A stretch of 64,000 nucleotides of DNA from Ascaphus truei (lineage: Eukaryota > Chordata > Amphibia > Anura > Ascaphidae), in contig CM071570.1 in NCBI GenBank assembly GCA_036426205.1, forward strand, positions 75,439,771 through 75,503,770, read 5' to 3'. The notes beneath the pieces are model-generated. The model was given only the letters and a program-made list of their open reading frames with translations. It was not told the origin of the DNA and did no database searches. Both the position numbers and the translations under genes were made by a program. The stretch's first letter is position 1. The number at the start of each line of letters is the position of its first letter. This document shows positions 20,721-34,182 of this stretch, piece by piece.

Positions 20721-21780
20721 CGATCCTCTCTTTCCCCGACAGTACTGGTCTAGCCTCTACTCATGTGCTCCCGCTACGGCCTCCCCTCTCCCTCTCCCTC
20801 CTTTCGACGCTTCGTCACCCTTTGCAGCTTTCCCCTTTTCCACCCCATTGTTCCCCTACCGCTCCCCTGGGCCCTAGTCTCAGCCCAGTCACTTGTACCG
20901 CGCCGACGCCGCTCTCTCGGTCCACTCATATCCCCGCACCCTACTCAACTTGGGCATGCCCCCATGTTGTGCAAAACTCCCCTCATCTCTCTCGGCCTAC
21001 CCCACTTGTCCTCGTGATGGCCCCAGTGCTTGGGCTAGCGCCCGCCAGTCTTTCCTCCCACCCTCTTCCTCCCTTAACCCCAGCTGTGCGCCCGCGGTCC
21101 TCCTTCGTAAGGGAATGCTGCCTCATAAGGTCCCCGCCTCCCCCTCTTCCCTAGCCACTTCTCTGGCTCTACCCCAGGGGAATCCACTGCCTCCCTCCTC
21201 TCCTGGTCGCTCCCTTTAAGGAAATAAGCTATGAAACCCCCCCCCTGACCGCTGAACGGTCCCGGTCCCATCCCGGACGGGGCGGTGTTAGGGCGGGCCC
21301 ACGACGCCATTGTGTCCAGCTTTTCCCCTCCACAGCCAGTAGAAAAGGGTACTTCCTCCTCGGGCGTGGGCTACAAAGTCCCCACCTGCTAAGCCCGGGG
21401 CACTCATTGGCCATTTCTCTCCCACCTGCCGCGCTGCGCCCCTTGCCCTCGCCCGGTGCCCCCCGCCCCGGTGATTTGGTCGTCTGCCCGGCCGTAGTTC
21501 TTCCAAGGTGCTGGCAGTAAGGTCCCCAATCCCTCTCATCCTTCGCTCGACCGCACCATCCCGCTCTCCTCCGCTCCTCCTCCCCTCCTCCCGCTAAGTT
21601 TAACCCCAGGGATGGTTCTTGCCCCGCTTGTTCCTCCTTAGTGAACGTCCCCGAGCCTTAGCCCTTCGTCTCTTCTCACCTCCCAATACCACCTGCCCTC
21701 TCGCTTCGGCTCTCGACTGCGCTCGGCGAAGGCACCCCCTGACAGTTCTCCGATCCGGAAGGAATTCGCCATCACACCCC

Positions 21781-23671
21781 TAGCAGACACACCCTCACAT
21801 TTTTTACCATCTGTTATGTCCCAAAATTATTACATGTACTGGTGTGTGTTTACATAAACCATTCTTTTAACCCAACATCGTCTTACATTTTATTCCTGAC
21901 CTCTTTCTTTTTTCAAACATTATTATCCCACCTTTACAACATACCATCTATTGTTCCGATTTATAAATAATACTACCTATTTACTGCTATTACATTACAT
22001 CCCGGGCAAGCCGCCGTCTCGTCAGCTAGTATATATATAAGTCAAGCGCATACTGATATATCATATTCAGTACTTGTCTTGACCTGGTAAAGAGAGGATA
22101 AACTCTCGGAAACTTGTCCTATGACATAAATTTGTTAGTCCCAAAAAAAAGGAATCACCTAATACTGAAGAACTCTATTATTTCTGTCAACTAACATCGC
22201 AACTGGACGTACTCGGCTAGTTTTCTGCTTAATTATATATATCTATATATAATATATAATATAGATTATATCACATCTATTTGTTTGTGAGGTTCTTACA
22301 AAGTCCAGCACGCTTAATCCTAGAGCCCCAAATGTGCATTTACATAATTAGAATTGTCCAATGGAAGAGCATAGGAGGGGGTTGTTTGGAGGGTTTGACG
22401 GTCGAAAGCACATCGGGAAGCCCGGGACAAAATGTTTGTGAAAACTGTTTGTTGTCCACTCTCTAGTCCTCAGGAATTGTTTCATAACTTCAAGTTTGTA
22501 ATGTGGGTACTATTTTGGAGTAGACATAAACAACAAACGCGACTCCACAATATGGTATGTGTTTGTGTTTATTTTATCGTTAAAGCCCCTCCTCTTCGTC
22601 TTTCTCGTTCCCCTGTGCACAGTTGCGATCTTAAACCAAAGCCTGTAAATAAGAGCTTTATTTTGCACATTTTAGCTTTCAAGTGCAATCATTTCCTGGC
22701 TTGGTTCTTACCATTCTCATTCTTCGTCGATGTGATAGGATGTCAATTGGTTGGACAGTTAAGGTCAGTTTGTTTTTATTTTAATGTATAGTTTTTAGAT
22801 TGGCAATGCGTGCATGTTTTTAGCTAAACTATTATTAGAATTTTAACATATGATATTATTTGGAATCTCCTTCCCACTTTGGGCCATCTCTCGGAGCCTT
22901 TTTCAAGACAACAAAGCTTACACAATCATATCCCTTAAATAACCTTCCCGCCCAACACTCTGTGTGACCCAAAAATCCGCGCTGGGCACAAGAAACTGCC
23001 ACTCACCCCTGGTATTGCCTAGTACAGAAATTACAACAGCCGCAGGCTTCTCGCGGTCCCGCGCACACTCGGCAGTAGTACTGTCTGTATATCAGTAGCC
23101 AAACAAGTGATACAACAATAAAAGACACGAAGTATACTAAATATTAAAACAACACGTTTACAAAGGTGCCATCTGAGCAGGTCATACTGTAAAGCAAACC
23201 CTGGAAACGAAAAGCCCGCAACGGGAGACCGCTTAATGTATCCTAATCAAGTCTTGAAACATAACAAAGAAATCACAGAGTTGTAACAAGTTAGGAATTC
23301 ATCAACAACCGTAAGAAGCGCACAGTGCTAAGAGACAGGGATAACAATAGACCCATCTGTTATTCCCAGGGACTCACAAGGGAAGCAAGTAGAGAAACAA
23401 GTCAGTCTAGTATTAACAGGGCGCTTCTCCCTACCGATGGTGGAGCAATTCCACAAATGGTCTCAATATATACATCTATAACGTGACAAACACCACACTC
23501 GCGCGCAAATACTAATTACTAACTTTGGACAAGAGATTGCACTTGACTCGCTTCCATTTTTTGAATTCATTAGTTATTGGAAGCAAACAGTGAGAAGAGG
23601 AGGCTACAAACGCAGTACCTAGAGTCATTGGAGGCTTCATCATCAGCCCATGGAGTCGACAAGGGCTGAAG
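21781..23671. other. no gene seen apart from a PLE relic
   Basis: AT-rich sequence. The only recognised item is the PLE terminal relic at 22075-22215; a short (TA)n lies at about 22226-22268. Confidence 0.4.
22075..22215 (+). mobile_element. PLE 3' relic with decayed hammerhead
   Basis: CTGGTAA (22084-22090) stands where CTGATGA is expected (two changes, including G8), followed by an extra A, a perfect stem II GAGAG/CTCTC (22092-22096 with 22103-22107), GGAAACTTGTC, then TTTGTTAGTCC and GAATCACCTAATACTGAAGA. The order of parts is that of the other PLE termini here. No longer expected to cleave. Confidence 0.6.
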
Positions 23672-23940
23672 AATTATATATCATATATATATAATCTTAT
23701 ATATATATATATATAATCATATATACTATATATATATATATATATGGACCATTTGTTTAAATATGATTTGATCAAAAGAAGGTGGACTGTGTGCTCTCAC
23801 TGCATGTATCCATTACCAGAATCCTTGGCTGCAAGGCAGCAGTGCTGACCCCAGTGGTCAGCCTGTTGCATGCTGGGATATGGGACAAGCAGGGGTTCAG
23901 ACTGTCTAAGACAGATGCAAAATGACACATCATCCCAGCC
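23672..23940 (+). repeat. (TA)n tract and diverged copy of the 1-225 repeat
   Basis: (TA)n lies at about 23672-23745. The phrases ACTGTGTGCTC, CCAGAATCC, TGCATGCTGGGATA and GCAGGGGTTCAGAC follow in the same order as in the first 225 bases. Confidence 0.65.
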
Positions 23941-25330
23941 ATTAATCTTTTTATCCCTTTTCTCTATCTATCTATCCCCACCAAACCAACCCCCCCCCCG
24001 GAAGTCCCCCCTTCACCAGCCAATCGAGCCCAGCCGCCCCGGCCCCTCATCTCGTCTTTCTAAGGTTTCGCTTGCCTGGTTCCCGCTAGTTTCATTTTTG
24101 TTTGTTTTCTTTTTTCGGAGAGTAGGAAAGAAGTTCAAATATATTTTTGGAATTTCTAACAATATTTAGAGTACTAAAACACGCTAAGCACATTTGCCAA
24201 TTACTAAAAAACTAACTATTACAATAAAAAAAACTCTTACACTACTTAAAACTGACCCATAACTTTTATATCCACAAACCAATTTCAACATGTCAAAGAA
24301 TAGATTGAGAATGGTAAGAAACCCGCAGAAAGTTGCACTACAAAGCTAAAGTGTCAAAATAAAAGCTACTTTTATTTTACAGGTTTTTGGTTTCCCCAAG
24401 AAAATTCGTCACATGTGCACGGGAACGTAAGTACGAAAGTGAGCATTTAGCTAAAATACACTGCTTAGAGATCTAATATTGTTACAATGAACACTCTGTA
24501 TGAACCTTGATTCCCATATCTTGATTAACCCTTGACCTTCTTTTTGTGGCTTCCTGGGAGTTGAGGTTTGCTGGTGGTGTGGCAAGAAGCACCTTGGTCT
24601 CCAGTTTGTCCGTAATTGTATTGTCTTGTGTGTCGTGTGTGTCAGTGTTTTCCTGCGCAATAAAATCATTTCATGTTAGAAAGAGGTGTACGTATGTGGT
24701 CAATCCATTTTTTTGCTCCCGGAACTCAAGCAAAGAGGAACATCAAGAATGATGTGCCAACACCAAAAATCCTCCTATAAAATGTCCCAATGCGCCAGAA
24801 TTAGGGAGTAAGGCAATATTATGCAGTTACACAACAGACCATAGAAGATACAAATGAGAGTCCTAACAGTTCTTTGTTATCATATGATTATAATTATACT
24901 GTTAAGACTGTTTTTTAACCAATATTAATAACATTATTAACCTAAAAAAAGTTTAGCACCCGTTTTTACTTTTTTTAGTGACCTTTATAATTAAATTGGT
25001 TTAGAATAAGGGAGGAGATAATTGTATTCTAATCTACCCTAATCTACCCTACCCTAACCTAGCACACTTATTTTAGGCAAAGAACTCATAGTTGTATAAA
25101 AAAGCCTGCACTTCAATATTCGCCCATATGCGCCCGCCCGCTCAATGCAATGCGTGCAAAATGCCTTCTCCACGGCCCCAACTTGTCAAATGCGCCCTCC
25201 CCCCGTACCGAGAGTCTAAGATCTATCAAGACATAAGCTAAATTGGTTGACCGCTTCCGTTATGATCAACTCAACACTCCATGTATAATACAATAAACTA
25301 CTTTTATCTACAACCGCCCGTGTTTTTGGC
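23941..25330. other. no gene seen
   Basis: AT-rich with short C runs. CTACCCTAATCTACCCTA-like phrases at about 25033-25065 resemble telomere units only loosely. Nothing else was recognised. Confidence 0.4.
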
Positions 25331-27700
25331 GATGTTTATAACTACTTCTATTGCCATTATAACACCTCCCTATACTCCTCTATGCAATATAACCGCGCCC
25401 TGTAATCCTACCTATTGCCCATGTAAACCGGCTCCCTATAACTCTCTCAGTTTATTGACATGTCATAACCTCGTGCCTATAACGCCTCCTATTGACCATA
25501 TAAGCCCTCGCGCCTCTCCCGTAACTCCTCCTATTGCCCAGTATAACCGCTCCGGACAACTGCTCCTAATTGACCTGTATAACCTCTCCGCTTGTACTCA
25601 CTTCTATTGCCCAATCACCTCTCCCATAGAACTGTACTCCTATTACCCAATATAACTGCTCCATAACTCCTCTATTGCCATTATACCTCTCCCTATACTC
25701 TCCTTCTATTTACCCATTAACCTCTCCCTATAACTCCTTCCTATTGCGCACATATAACCGCCGTTCCCTATATCTACTCCTCCTATTCGCCATATAACCA
25801 ACCGCTCCCATAACTCCTCTCCTCCTATTGCCCATATAAACGCCTGCCCTATAACTCCTCCTATTGCCACTGATAACCTCATAACCTGCAGGTTTCCTAA
25901 CCTCTAATACTCCTCCTATTGCCATTACCCAAGTAACACTGCTCCCGTATACACTACCTTCGCTGCCCATATAATACCTCAGTCCCTATAACTCCTTACT
26001 ATTGCCCTATATATACTCTCTCCCAGATACGCTTCGTCTCTATTAACAAGCATAAACCGTCATCCCTATAACTCATCCTATTTGCCCAATATAATAGCCT
26101 CACATATAACTCCTCTATTACCATATTAACCTCCCGCTAAACTCCTCCCTATTTGCCCATATAACCTCGCCCTATAAACTCCTTCCATGAAACCGTCCCA
26201 TAACTCCTCACATTCATATACCCGCTCTGGCCGTATAATACCATCTCACTATGCGCAACGCCTATAACCGTCTTCGATACCACATAACCCATAACTCCGT
26301 CTATTGCCCATTATATTCCGCTCCTATAACTCCTTCTATATTGCCATATAACCTCTCCCCTTAAAACTCACTTCCTATTCATTCCATATAACGTGCCTCC
26401 CTATAACTCTCGCTCTAGTTACGCCAATAACCTCTCCTAAACTCTCCTATTGCCACCTATAAAACCGCTCCCTATACTCCTCCTATTGTGCGCCACATAT
26501 AACCTCTCCCAGTATCAACTGCCTTCCTATTCTATAACGTGCCCTATACCCTGGTATTATACGCATAAGCTCTCCCTATAACTCCTCCTATTGCCCAATA
26601 TAACCCTCTCCCTATAATCCCCTATTGCCAATATAACCTGCTCCCTATAACTCCTTCCTATTAGCCCATATAACCTCCCTATAACTCCTTTATTGCCCAT
26701 AAAACCTCTCCCTTATAACTCCTTCTATTTGCCCCCATATAACCTGCTCCCTATAACTCCTCTATTGCCCTATGAAACTCTCTATAATCCTCTTGCCCAT
26801 TATACTCGCTTCCTATCCACTTCCCATGATATACCTCCTCTATACTCCTCCTATGCCCTTACGCTCCCTAAGAAAGCCCTTCATTGCCCCTATATACCTC
26901 TCCCTATACTCTCCTATTGCCAATAACCGCTCCCCTATAACTAGCCATTCCCATATAACCTCAACCATAATTCTAACCCATATCACCTGCTTATCTTACC
27001 ATATACTCCTCCTATACCTATGCCATAACCTCCTATAACTCTGCGTAATAACCTCGCCCCCTATATCTCCTCCTATCACTCCATACATACATCCTCCCTA
27101 TTATCTCCTCCTATCGACTCCATATAACCTCTCCCCAACTCCTTGGATTTCCAAACGCTTCCCCCTATAAGACCTTCTTCCCATAACCCCTCCATATTCC
27201 TCCTATACATCCATATAACCTCCCACTAGTATCTCCTCATCATCCAATAAACCTTCCCCTGAGTACCCTATATGCACATCAGTAAACCTCCGCCCTTACT
27301 CCGTTCTATTGCCATATAACCCTTCCCTATACTCCTCCTTCACTCACTCCATATAACCCTCCCCCTAGTAGCTCCTCTATCACTCGGTGATCCTCCCGCT
27401 ATATACTCATCACCTATAATCCATTATACCTATGCCCCTATACCTCACCCGCTATACTCCCGTTTCATTAACGCCTCTCCTATAACAATCTCCACACATA
27501 TAACCTCCCTATCACTCTCATCTACCTCTCACTCCATTACCTCCCCATATCTACCTGCTACACTACCATAGACTCCTATTCTTCCTCACTCCTTACTCCC
27601 ACTCCTTAACGTCCTTAATAGTCCTAACCTCTCCATGAACATTATCCCTCTGATCATATCCTGATTCCGCGACTCTGACCACACTACACGTTCTGTTGTT
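25331..27700. repeat. minisatellite A, about 2.4 kb, unit about 30 bp
   Basis: The unit is roughly CCTATAACTCCTCCTATTG then CCCATATAACCTCTC. Dozens of copies run through, but almost every one differs by one- or two-base insertions and deletions, often in C or T runs, more than by substitutions. ORFs here are artefacts of the repeat. Confidence 0.9.
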
Positions 27701-27949
27701 AAGCCAGCGACAGTGGATTCAGCGATGTATCAGGCAGGTGGGCGCTGGTGCTGGGCACACGCAGTATTAACACACACATTAAATAAACCGCTGGCACTAA
27801 TATCACAGGACGGTAATAAGGATACATTGGTCAGCCTGCTGTGCAACATCGGACCATACACTGCTGGGTGTATTCCTCTATGCGGAAACACGCGGAGGGG
27901 CGAGGCACGCGTGAACATCCCTAATACGCGGAGTACGAGGAGAGCGGAC
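27701..27949. other. short non-repeat spacer
   Basis: Sequence between two arrays with no recognised feature. The phrase CAGCGATGTATCAGGCAGGT lies at its start. Confidence 0.4.
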
Positions 27950-28560
27950 CCGTGGGAGGGTGGGGCGCAAGAGAGGGAGAGCTGACCGCACGAGGGGTGG
28001 GGGGGCGGCAAGGAGGGAGAGCCTGACCACGGCAGGGGTGGGGAGGGGCGCCAAGGTAGGAGAGCTGACCCGGACAGGGGTGGGGAGGGGCGCAAGGAGG
28101 GAGAGCTGACCCGGCAGGGGTGGGGAGGGGCGCAAGGAGGGAGAGCAGACTCGGCAGGGAGCGCTGATCGGCGCTGAATGGGAGAGCGAGACTGCGCAGG
28201 GGGATGGAGGTGGGTGCGGGGGGCGGCTAGGAGAAGAGACCCGGCGGGGGGGAGGGCAACCAAAAGGATGGAGATCTACCGGCAGGGGGCGCTAGGAGGG
28301 AGACAGACTGCTGGCATGGGGGCACTAGGAGCGAGAGCGCCGAAACGGCGGGGGGAGGGCACAAAGGATGGAGCGCAGACACGGCAGGGGGATGGGGGGT
28401 GGGGGGTCGCTCGAGGAGTGAGAGCAGACCCGCGGGAGGGAGAGGGGGGGGGGGCAACCAAGAATGGAGAGCAGAACCTGGCAGGGGGTGCGAGGAGGAG
28501 GGAGAGCAGTGGGGGGGGGGAAAGAAGAGGGAGAAGAAGGTGGATCCCCCGGGGTGGGTC
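27950..28560. repeat. minisatellite B, unit about 39 bp
   Basis: Copies of GGGAGAGCTGACCCGGCAGG then GGTGGGGAGGGGCGCAAGGA. The middle three units are nearly identical; outer ones are degraded, mainly by indels. Confidence 0.9.
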
Positions 28561-28620
28561 CCACACTGCCAGCGCTTTGTCCAAGAATGAAAGAGCATGA
28601 GATGGTGCAGCAGACGCCAT
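28561..28620. other. spacer between minisatellites
   Basis: Sixty bases, including GAATGAAAGAGCATGAGATG, without an identified function. Confidence 0.4.
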
Positions 28621-29600
28621 AATGCTAACAACGCTACCTGTACACCCCCAGCCTGCCATGCTCCAACCCAAGAGTGGGGGGGGGGGGGGGGGGCTGCCCT
28701 GTCACCCCCAGCCTGGCCATGTCTCCTACAGCACAGAGGTGGAGGGGGGGGGGGGGGGGGTTTCTGCCCTGGTCACCCCAGCCTGGGCCAATGCTCCATA
28801 CACAGTGGAGGTGGGGGGGGGGGGCTGCCATGTCAACCCCCCACTGGCCAGGCTCCATACACAGAGAGGTGGGGGGGGCTGCCCTGTAGACCCACCAGCA
28901 CTGGGCCATGCCTCCATTACACAGAGTGGGGGGGGGGGGGGGGGCTCACGCGTCACCTCCGCACCAGCCTGGCCATGCATCCATACACAGAGAGGGTGGG
29001 GGTGGGTTGGGGCGCTGGCCCTGTGCACCCCCACCTGGCCCATGGCCCCATACACAGAGAGTGGGGGGGGTGGGGGGAGGGGGAGAGCCTGCCCTTTCCA
29101 CCCCCAGCCTGGCATGCTTCCAATACACAGGGAGGTGGGGGGGGGGGGGTGGAGGCTGCCACTGTCACCCCACAGCCTGGCCATGCTCCACTACCAGGAG
29201 TGGGGAGGGGGTGGGGGAGGGCCTGCCCTGTCACCCCCAGCATCGGCCACTCTCCAACCCAGTAGAGGTGGGGGGGTGGGCTGGGTGGGGAGGACTGCCC
29301 TGTCACCACCAAGCCTGGCCATGCTCATACACAAGAGGTGGGGGGGGGGGAGGGGGGGGGAGGCTGGCTCCATGTCACCCCATAGCCTGGCCATGCCTCC
29401 ATACACAGGAGGTGGGGGGGGGCCCCGCCCCCGGGGAGGAGGTGCGCCTGTCCCTGTCACCCCCACCTGCCATGCTTATAACACAGAGTTAGGGGGGGGG
29501 GGGGAGGCTGGCCCGTCACCCCCGCCGCCAATGCCTCCATACACAGAGACGGTGGGGGTGGGGTGAGGGGATGGAGCGGCTGCCACTGTCAAACGTCCAT
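28621..29600. repeat. minisatellite C, unit about 60 bp with long G runs
   Basis: About 16 units of GCTGCCCTGTCACCCCCAGC, CTGGCCATGCTCCATACACA and an AGAGGTGGGG... run of 8 to 18 G. The apparent 314-residue frame is repeat-derived. The plus strand has high G-quadruplex potential. Confidence 0.92.
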
Positions 29601-31230
29601 AAGTAGGGGGGGGGGTGCAGGGTGGGGGTGTGTTGAGGTGTAGAGAGACCGCGAATGACAAGACCGCGCCCCGGGCGGGCAAATCGGGCCGCACACTTCC
29701 CTGTATTTACGTTCTTTCCCAGAGCAATACGAAGGAATTCTGAGACCATAACAACAACAGCATCAGCAGCAGCAGCAGCTTTCCCTTTACCGAGTCCGGG
29801 CTCACAGTAGTTCCCTGGGATATATCTCACTGCCTTTGAGTGGGTGAGTCACCAGATTTCAAAGGTCAGCGTCAGCTTCCTTGGGCAAGATGCACGTTCT
29901 GTGCCTCAGGGCCAGATATGTGACTTGGGCTCTTCGGTCAGGGCCAGATTATTGTCGCCCACAAACACCCACACACCAGATTTTCAGGCACACTGCCGGA
30001 CGCCTACATAGGAAACAACCTGTAAGTGCCATGTATTCCCCTGTACATGCGCCTTCTCCGGGGTTGCAACTTCCAGTCGCTCTCCTCTCAAAAAACAGTT
30101 GGGGAAATCCATAACCTGCCGACGGAACGTGCAGGAGACCCAGGCTGGGATTGGACCACACGCCACCCAAACCGCTTTAACCCCTTACACCAGCTTTTAG
30201 ACACAGACGACACAACACAGACCTTTGAGTGTCTCGCACCGAGTGGAACATTCCCTAAGGTCCCGAGATTCGTTCGGAGGCAGTCTTCCCCTGCTCGTTA
30301 CCGCTCGAGGTTTCATGGCTCCCTGCTACGCTGCCCGGCCTGTTGAAGCCCGCCGATGTGTGGTTAGTGCTTGACACACAAATATACAGGTTAGCCGCAC
30401 CACCAGAACGATGGAGAGCCAGACGTGTGCGTCACACCTCGCCAGAATGTAATATCATCACATGGACAATCACTGGGCACAGACTTAAAGTATAACCACT
30501 TCAGAGGACAGTAACTTGACCGCACCTGATGGTAACCCATTGCGACGGTACTTTATTTGCTTAACATGAAACAGCAAGGTGGGTTGTGATGGGACCAATA
30601 TCATATGAGGTAAGGATGCACTGGACAGAAGTTGTGGTTACCACTTCCTAACCCACTAGACAGCACTAAGGTGGTGGCCCCAACAACAGTGTCCGCTCCT
30701 CAGAGAGTGTTTGAATTAAAAAAAACCGCAGAATAAAACCTTTCAAAAGAAAGGGAATCTGACAGGTAATAGACAAGCATATAAGGTCAATGAAGAGCAA
30801 AAAAGGTAGGCAAATGTATAGAATAGTGCTGAATGGGTAGCGGATAGAAGAAGCATGGGCTGAGAGACAAGGGAGGAGTGAAGAGCATCTGCATCTTCGG
30901 GCATGGCCGACACATCTCCCCAGCCCCCCCTGCCCACTCTGGGCAGAACAAGGAAAATAATCCGGGAAGTGGAGATACAAAAGGAGTTAACCAAAAAATC
31001 GCATGATGATAGGGCACCCAGGCCACCCCCTACCACTCCTCCTTTCCCCACCCCCCCCCCCCTCTTCCGTTTCCCTCTTAGCCTCCCGCTTCCCCTCCCC
31101 TCTCCTTTCCCTCCCCCCGCTCCCCCCCTCCCTTTTTTTTTCCCCCCTCCCCTCTTTCCCCCTTCCTCTCTCAACCACGCAGAGTCCCAAACCCTATTCT
31201 TTTTTCTATCCTGATCAGCTCTGAAGAGCC
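29601..31230. other. no gene confirmed; mixed sequence with a polypyrimidine tract
   Basis: It contains a short CAA/CAG run (about 29749-29782) and a C/T-rich tract at 31020-31190. A minus-strand frame over 29650-29830 reads alanine-rich then EFLRIALGKNV but cannot be tied to a family. The rest is unrecognised. Confidence 0.4.
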
Positions 31231-33670
31231 CCAGGAGAGAGAGAAATATCACAAAAGTAGTATCAGGTATGGGAGAGCGATAATATCACAGAGTCGGGAT
31301 GGGATAGATAATATCACCGAGTCAGGGATGGAGAGAGTACCAGAGGATAATATAACAGAGGGGAAGAGAGATAATCCAGCTCAGGGATGGGAGGAGAGAT
31401 AATATCACAGAGTCAGGGGGATGGGACGAGAGAGATAATATCAAGATCGATGGAGGAGGTAATAAGGAGGGAGGGAGGATAATATCCATCCGTGAAGAGA
31501 TTTACAGCAGGATGGAGGAGAGATTCAGCAGCATGGATAAGAATCACGATCAGGGTGGGAACAGAGAGAGTGGGATGAGAGAGATCATATACAGAGCAGA
31601 GCGGGGGTAGAGTTTCACAGAGTCATGGTGGATCTAAGATTATAAGATCGAGTTGTTGAGGACCGGTCAAATCGGACCATAGTCCTGTGGAGTGAGAGAG
31701 TAATCGCACAAGTCATGGTGGTAGAGAAGAAGGTCAGGGTGGGAACTGGAGAGAGAATTATATGAGATAGATGATGAGAGAGAGAAGATGTATCCGACAG
31801 CTGGGAGAGAGATAATATAATGATAGTGAATGGAGGAGAGTAACAAAGTTCGGAGAAAGATAATAATGTCACAAATGAGTCTTAGATATGGATGGAAGAG
31901 ATAGATGCAATAGTATGGGATGAGAGAGAGCTAATTATCACAGAGTCGGGAGGGAAGTTGAGAGAGTGGAAATCACAGAGTCAGGGAGAGAGAGATAATT
32001 CAACAATCAGATTAGGAAAGAATCACAGAGGATGGAGAAGAGAATAATACCAAGAGTCAGGGATGGGAGAGAGATAATATCCAGAGCAGAATCAAGAGAT
32101 CGGATGGAGGAGAGAGATACTATCACAGAGTCAGGGATGGAGGAGAGAGATGATATCACAGAGTCAGGGATGGGTAGCGAGAGATAATATACAGAGTCAG
32201 GGATGGAAGGAGAGAGTAAATATCACGAGTCTGCGGGAGGTATGCGAGAAGAGATAATATCACAGAGTCCGGATGGAGGAGGAGAGATAATATCCACAGA
32301 GTCAGGATGGGAGAGCGATTGGAGAAGAGTAAGATCCGGGATTGAGAGATTAATACACAGAGTCAGGGATGGAGGGAGAGAGATAATCTCTCGCAGGGAT
32401 GCGAGAGAGATAATATCACAGGTCAGGATGGAGGAGAGAGATTACTACACAGAGTCAGGGATGGAGGAGAGAGATAATATACACCGAGTCGGGGATGGAG
32501 AGGAGATACATATCACAGATCAGAATGGGAGGGAGAAGCTATAGTATACAGAGTCAGGCATGGTGAAGAGAGAGATAATATCCCAAGGCAGGATGGGAGA
32601 CGAGAATAATATCACAGGAGGTCAGAGGATAGGGGAGAGAGATGTAATCACAGAGTCCAGGATGGGAGAGATAATATCCAGAGGTGCAGGTGGGAGAGAG
32701 AAAATAACAGTAGTCAGGGATGGAGAGAAGGAGTAATATTCACAGAGTCAGGGATTGAGGAGAGAGATATAATACACGAGTAAAGGGATGAGAGAGAGAT
32801 CATAACAGAAGTCAGGGATGTAGGAAGAAGATCAATCACAGAGTCAGGGATGGAAGAGAGAGTATATAGGGATGAGTAGAGTAATCACAGAGTCAGGGAT
32901 GGAGAGAGGATAGATTCACAGAGTCAGGATGGGAGAGACGAGATAAATCACGAGAGTCAGGGTGGAGGAGCAGGACGAGTATCACAGAGTCAGGTGAGGG
33001 TGGAGAGAGATGAATCACAGAGTCGGAGAGGAGAGAGAGTGAGGAGAGAGATAAATCAGGTCCGGGAGTGGTTGAGAGGATAATATCAGCAGAGTCGGGT
33101 GGAGGGAGAGCGAGATAAATACAGCAGCGGGATGGGAGAGAGAGAGTAATATAAGAGGAGGGGATGGACGAGGAGAGATAAATATCACAGAGTAAGGGAT
33201 GGGAGAGAGAGAACGATAGATGACGGCAATACAGGTCAGGGATGGGCGGAAACCCAGAGGGCGGGAGAAGATAGTTATCACGAGTCATGGATGGTGGAGA
33301 GAGAGTGAGTAATATCTACAGGTCGAGGAGGAGAGAGAGATAATATCCAGAGTCAGGGATGGAAGAGAGAGATAATATCACGAGCAGGATGGTGAGGGAT
33401 GAGACGATAATATCACAGTCAGAGAGAGGCGCGAAGAGAGATAGTATAACAGAGTCAGGGAGGGAGAGGAGATAATATCAACAGATGTCAGGGATGGAGA
33501 GAGAGATAAATGCACAGAGTCAGGTGTGAATGGGAGAGAGATAATGAACAGGAGCGTCAGGGATGGAGAGCAGAGCTATATCACAGCGTCAGGTTTATGG
33601 GAGGGAGTATATATCAGGCGAGCAGTGATGGACGGAGAGAGATAATATCACAGACTCAGAGAAGAAAAAA
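31231..33670. repeat. minisatellite D, about 2.4 kb, unit about 31 bp
   Basis: The unit is GAGAGATAATATCACAGAGT then CAGGGATGGGAG. Roughly 70 or more copies in one orientation, with many small indels between copies. Purine-rich on the plus strand, the opposite skew to array A. Confidence 0.92.
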
Positions 33671-34182
33671 AAAGAAGAGGAGACAACCAGTACCTTGTCC
33701 TTTAAACTCCACACTTTATAGGTACTAGAAGCGGCCCACGAGGATGTGTAACAAAGCGTAGCAAACATGCTCTGTAGTTATAACTGCAATGCCTTGCTAT
33801 TATGTTAAAAATCTACAATGTTAAGTGAGACCTGATGCGAGATCAAGTTACAGTGACGTTACTGCCGTTGTGCAAAAGATGTGAAAAAAAAAATTAAAAA
33901 ATGGAAGTTCTATAACATCAATCATCTTATTGTTGATAACCGACCCCGAGGTTTCAAGGACGGGTCAACACTGTCAGAGACGCAGGCCCATTACTACAGA
34001 ACTCAAACGCCTGCCCCACCCTTCACCCTAAAGGTATGTACTGTGCCACCCATGCAAGATCATGCAGTATCACCCAAATACTGTCACTCTGCCCTGCGCT
34101 CCCGGGCCGGCCAGAAGAAAGGCAGGGCCCAGCCATACCTTCCTGGATGACCTTCCTGGGAATATCCGTCTCACGTGTTCAA
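33671..34182. other. no gene seen
   Basis: Ordinary sequence after the minisatellite. Short frames lack recognisable motifs. Confidence 0.4.

Larger units (their letters stand above)
19400..21780. other. GC- and CpG-rich block
   Basis: Base composition changes sharply from AT-rich flanks to GC-rich with frequent CG. It holds a three-copy repeat (19721-19950), a promoter-like core (19970-20043), a C-rich tract (20270-20720) and a second CpG-rich part at 20880-21730 with GGGCGGG (21291) and a CATTGGCC box (21405). The long ORFs here are low-complexity. It could be a CpG island of a host gene whose other exons lie outside the window, or a GC-rich repeat; 45361-45500 shares the phrases GGCGCGGG and GGCAGTGGGCAGG, which favours a repeat. 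Confidence 0.5.

Noticed and set aside
20067..20753. 228-residue proline-rich frame
   Set aside because: Composition of the CCCTCC tract explains it; frames on the other strand are equally long and glycine-rich.
25033..25065. Telomere-like CTACCCTAATCTACCCTA words
   Set aside because: The period is irregular and fewer than six bases match the vertebrate CCCTAA repeat in most units; too short for an interstitial telomere.
28622..29566. 314-residue open frame on the plus strand
   Set aside because: It is a translation of the 60-bp minisatellite with G runs; glycine-rich repeats appear in all frames and no domain is visible.
29516..29830. Alanine-rich minus-strand frame with EFLRIALGKNV as a possible host exon
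   Set aside because: No splice signals or homolog could be supported, and its C-terminal half lies in the minisatellite.
31231..33670. Minisatellite arrays considered as CRISPR-like repeat-spacer arrays
   Set aside because: Units are contiguous without unique spacers, copies vary throughout, and the sequence is vertebrate.
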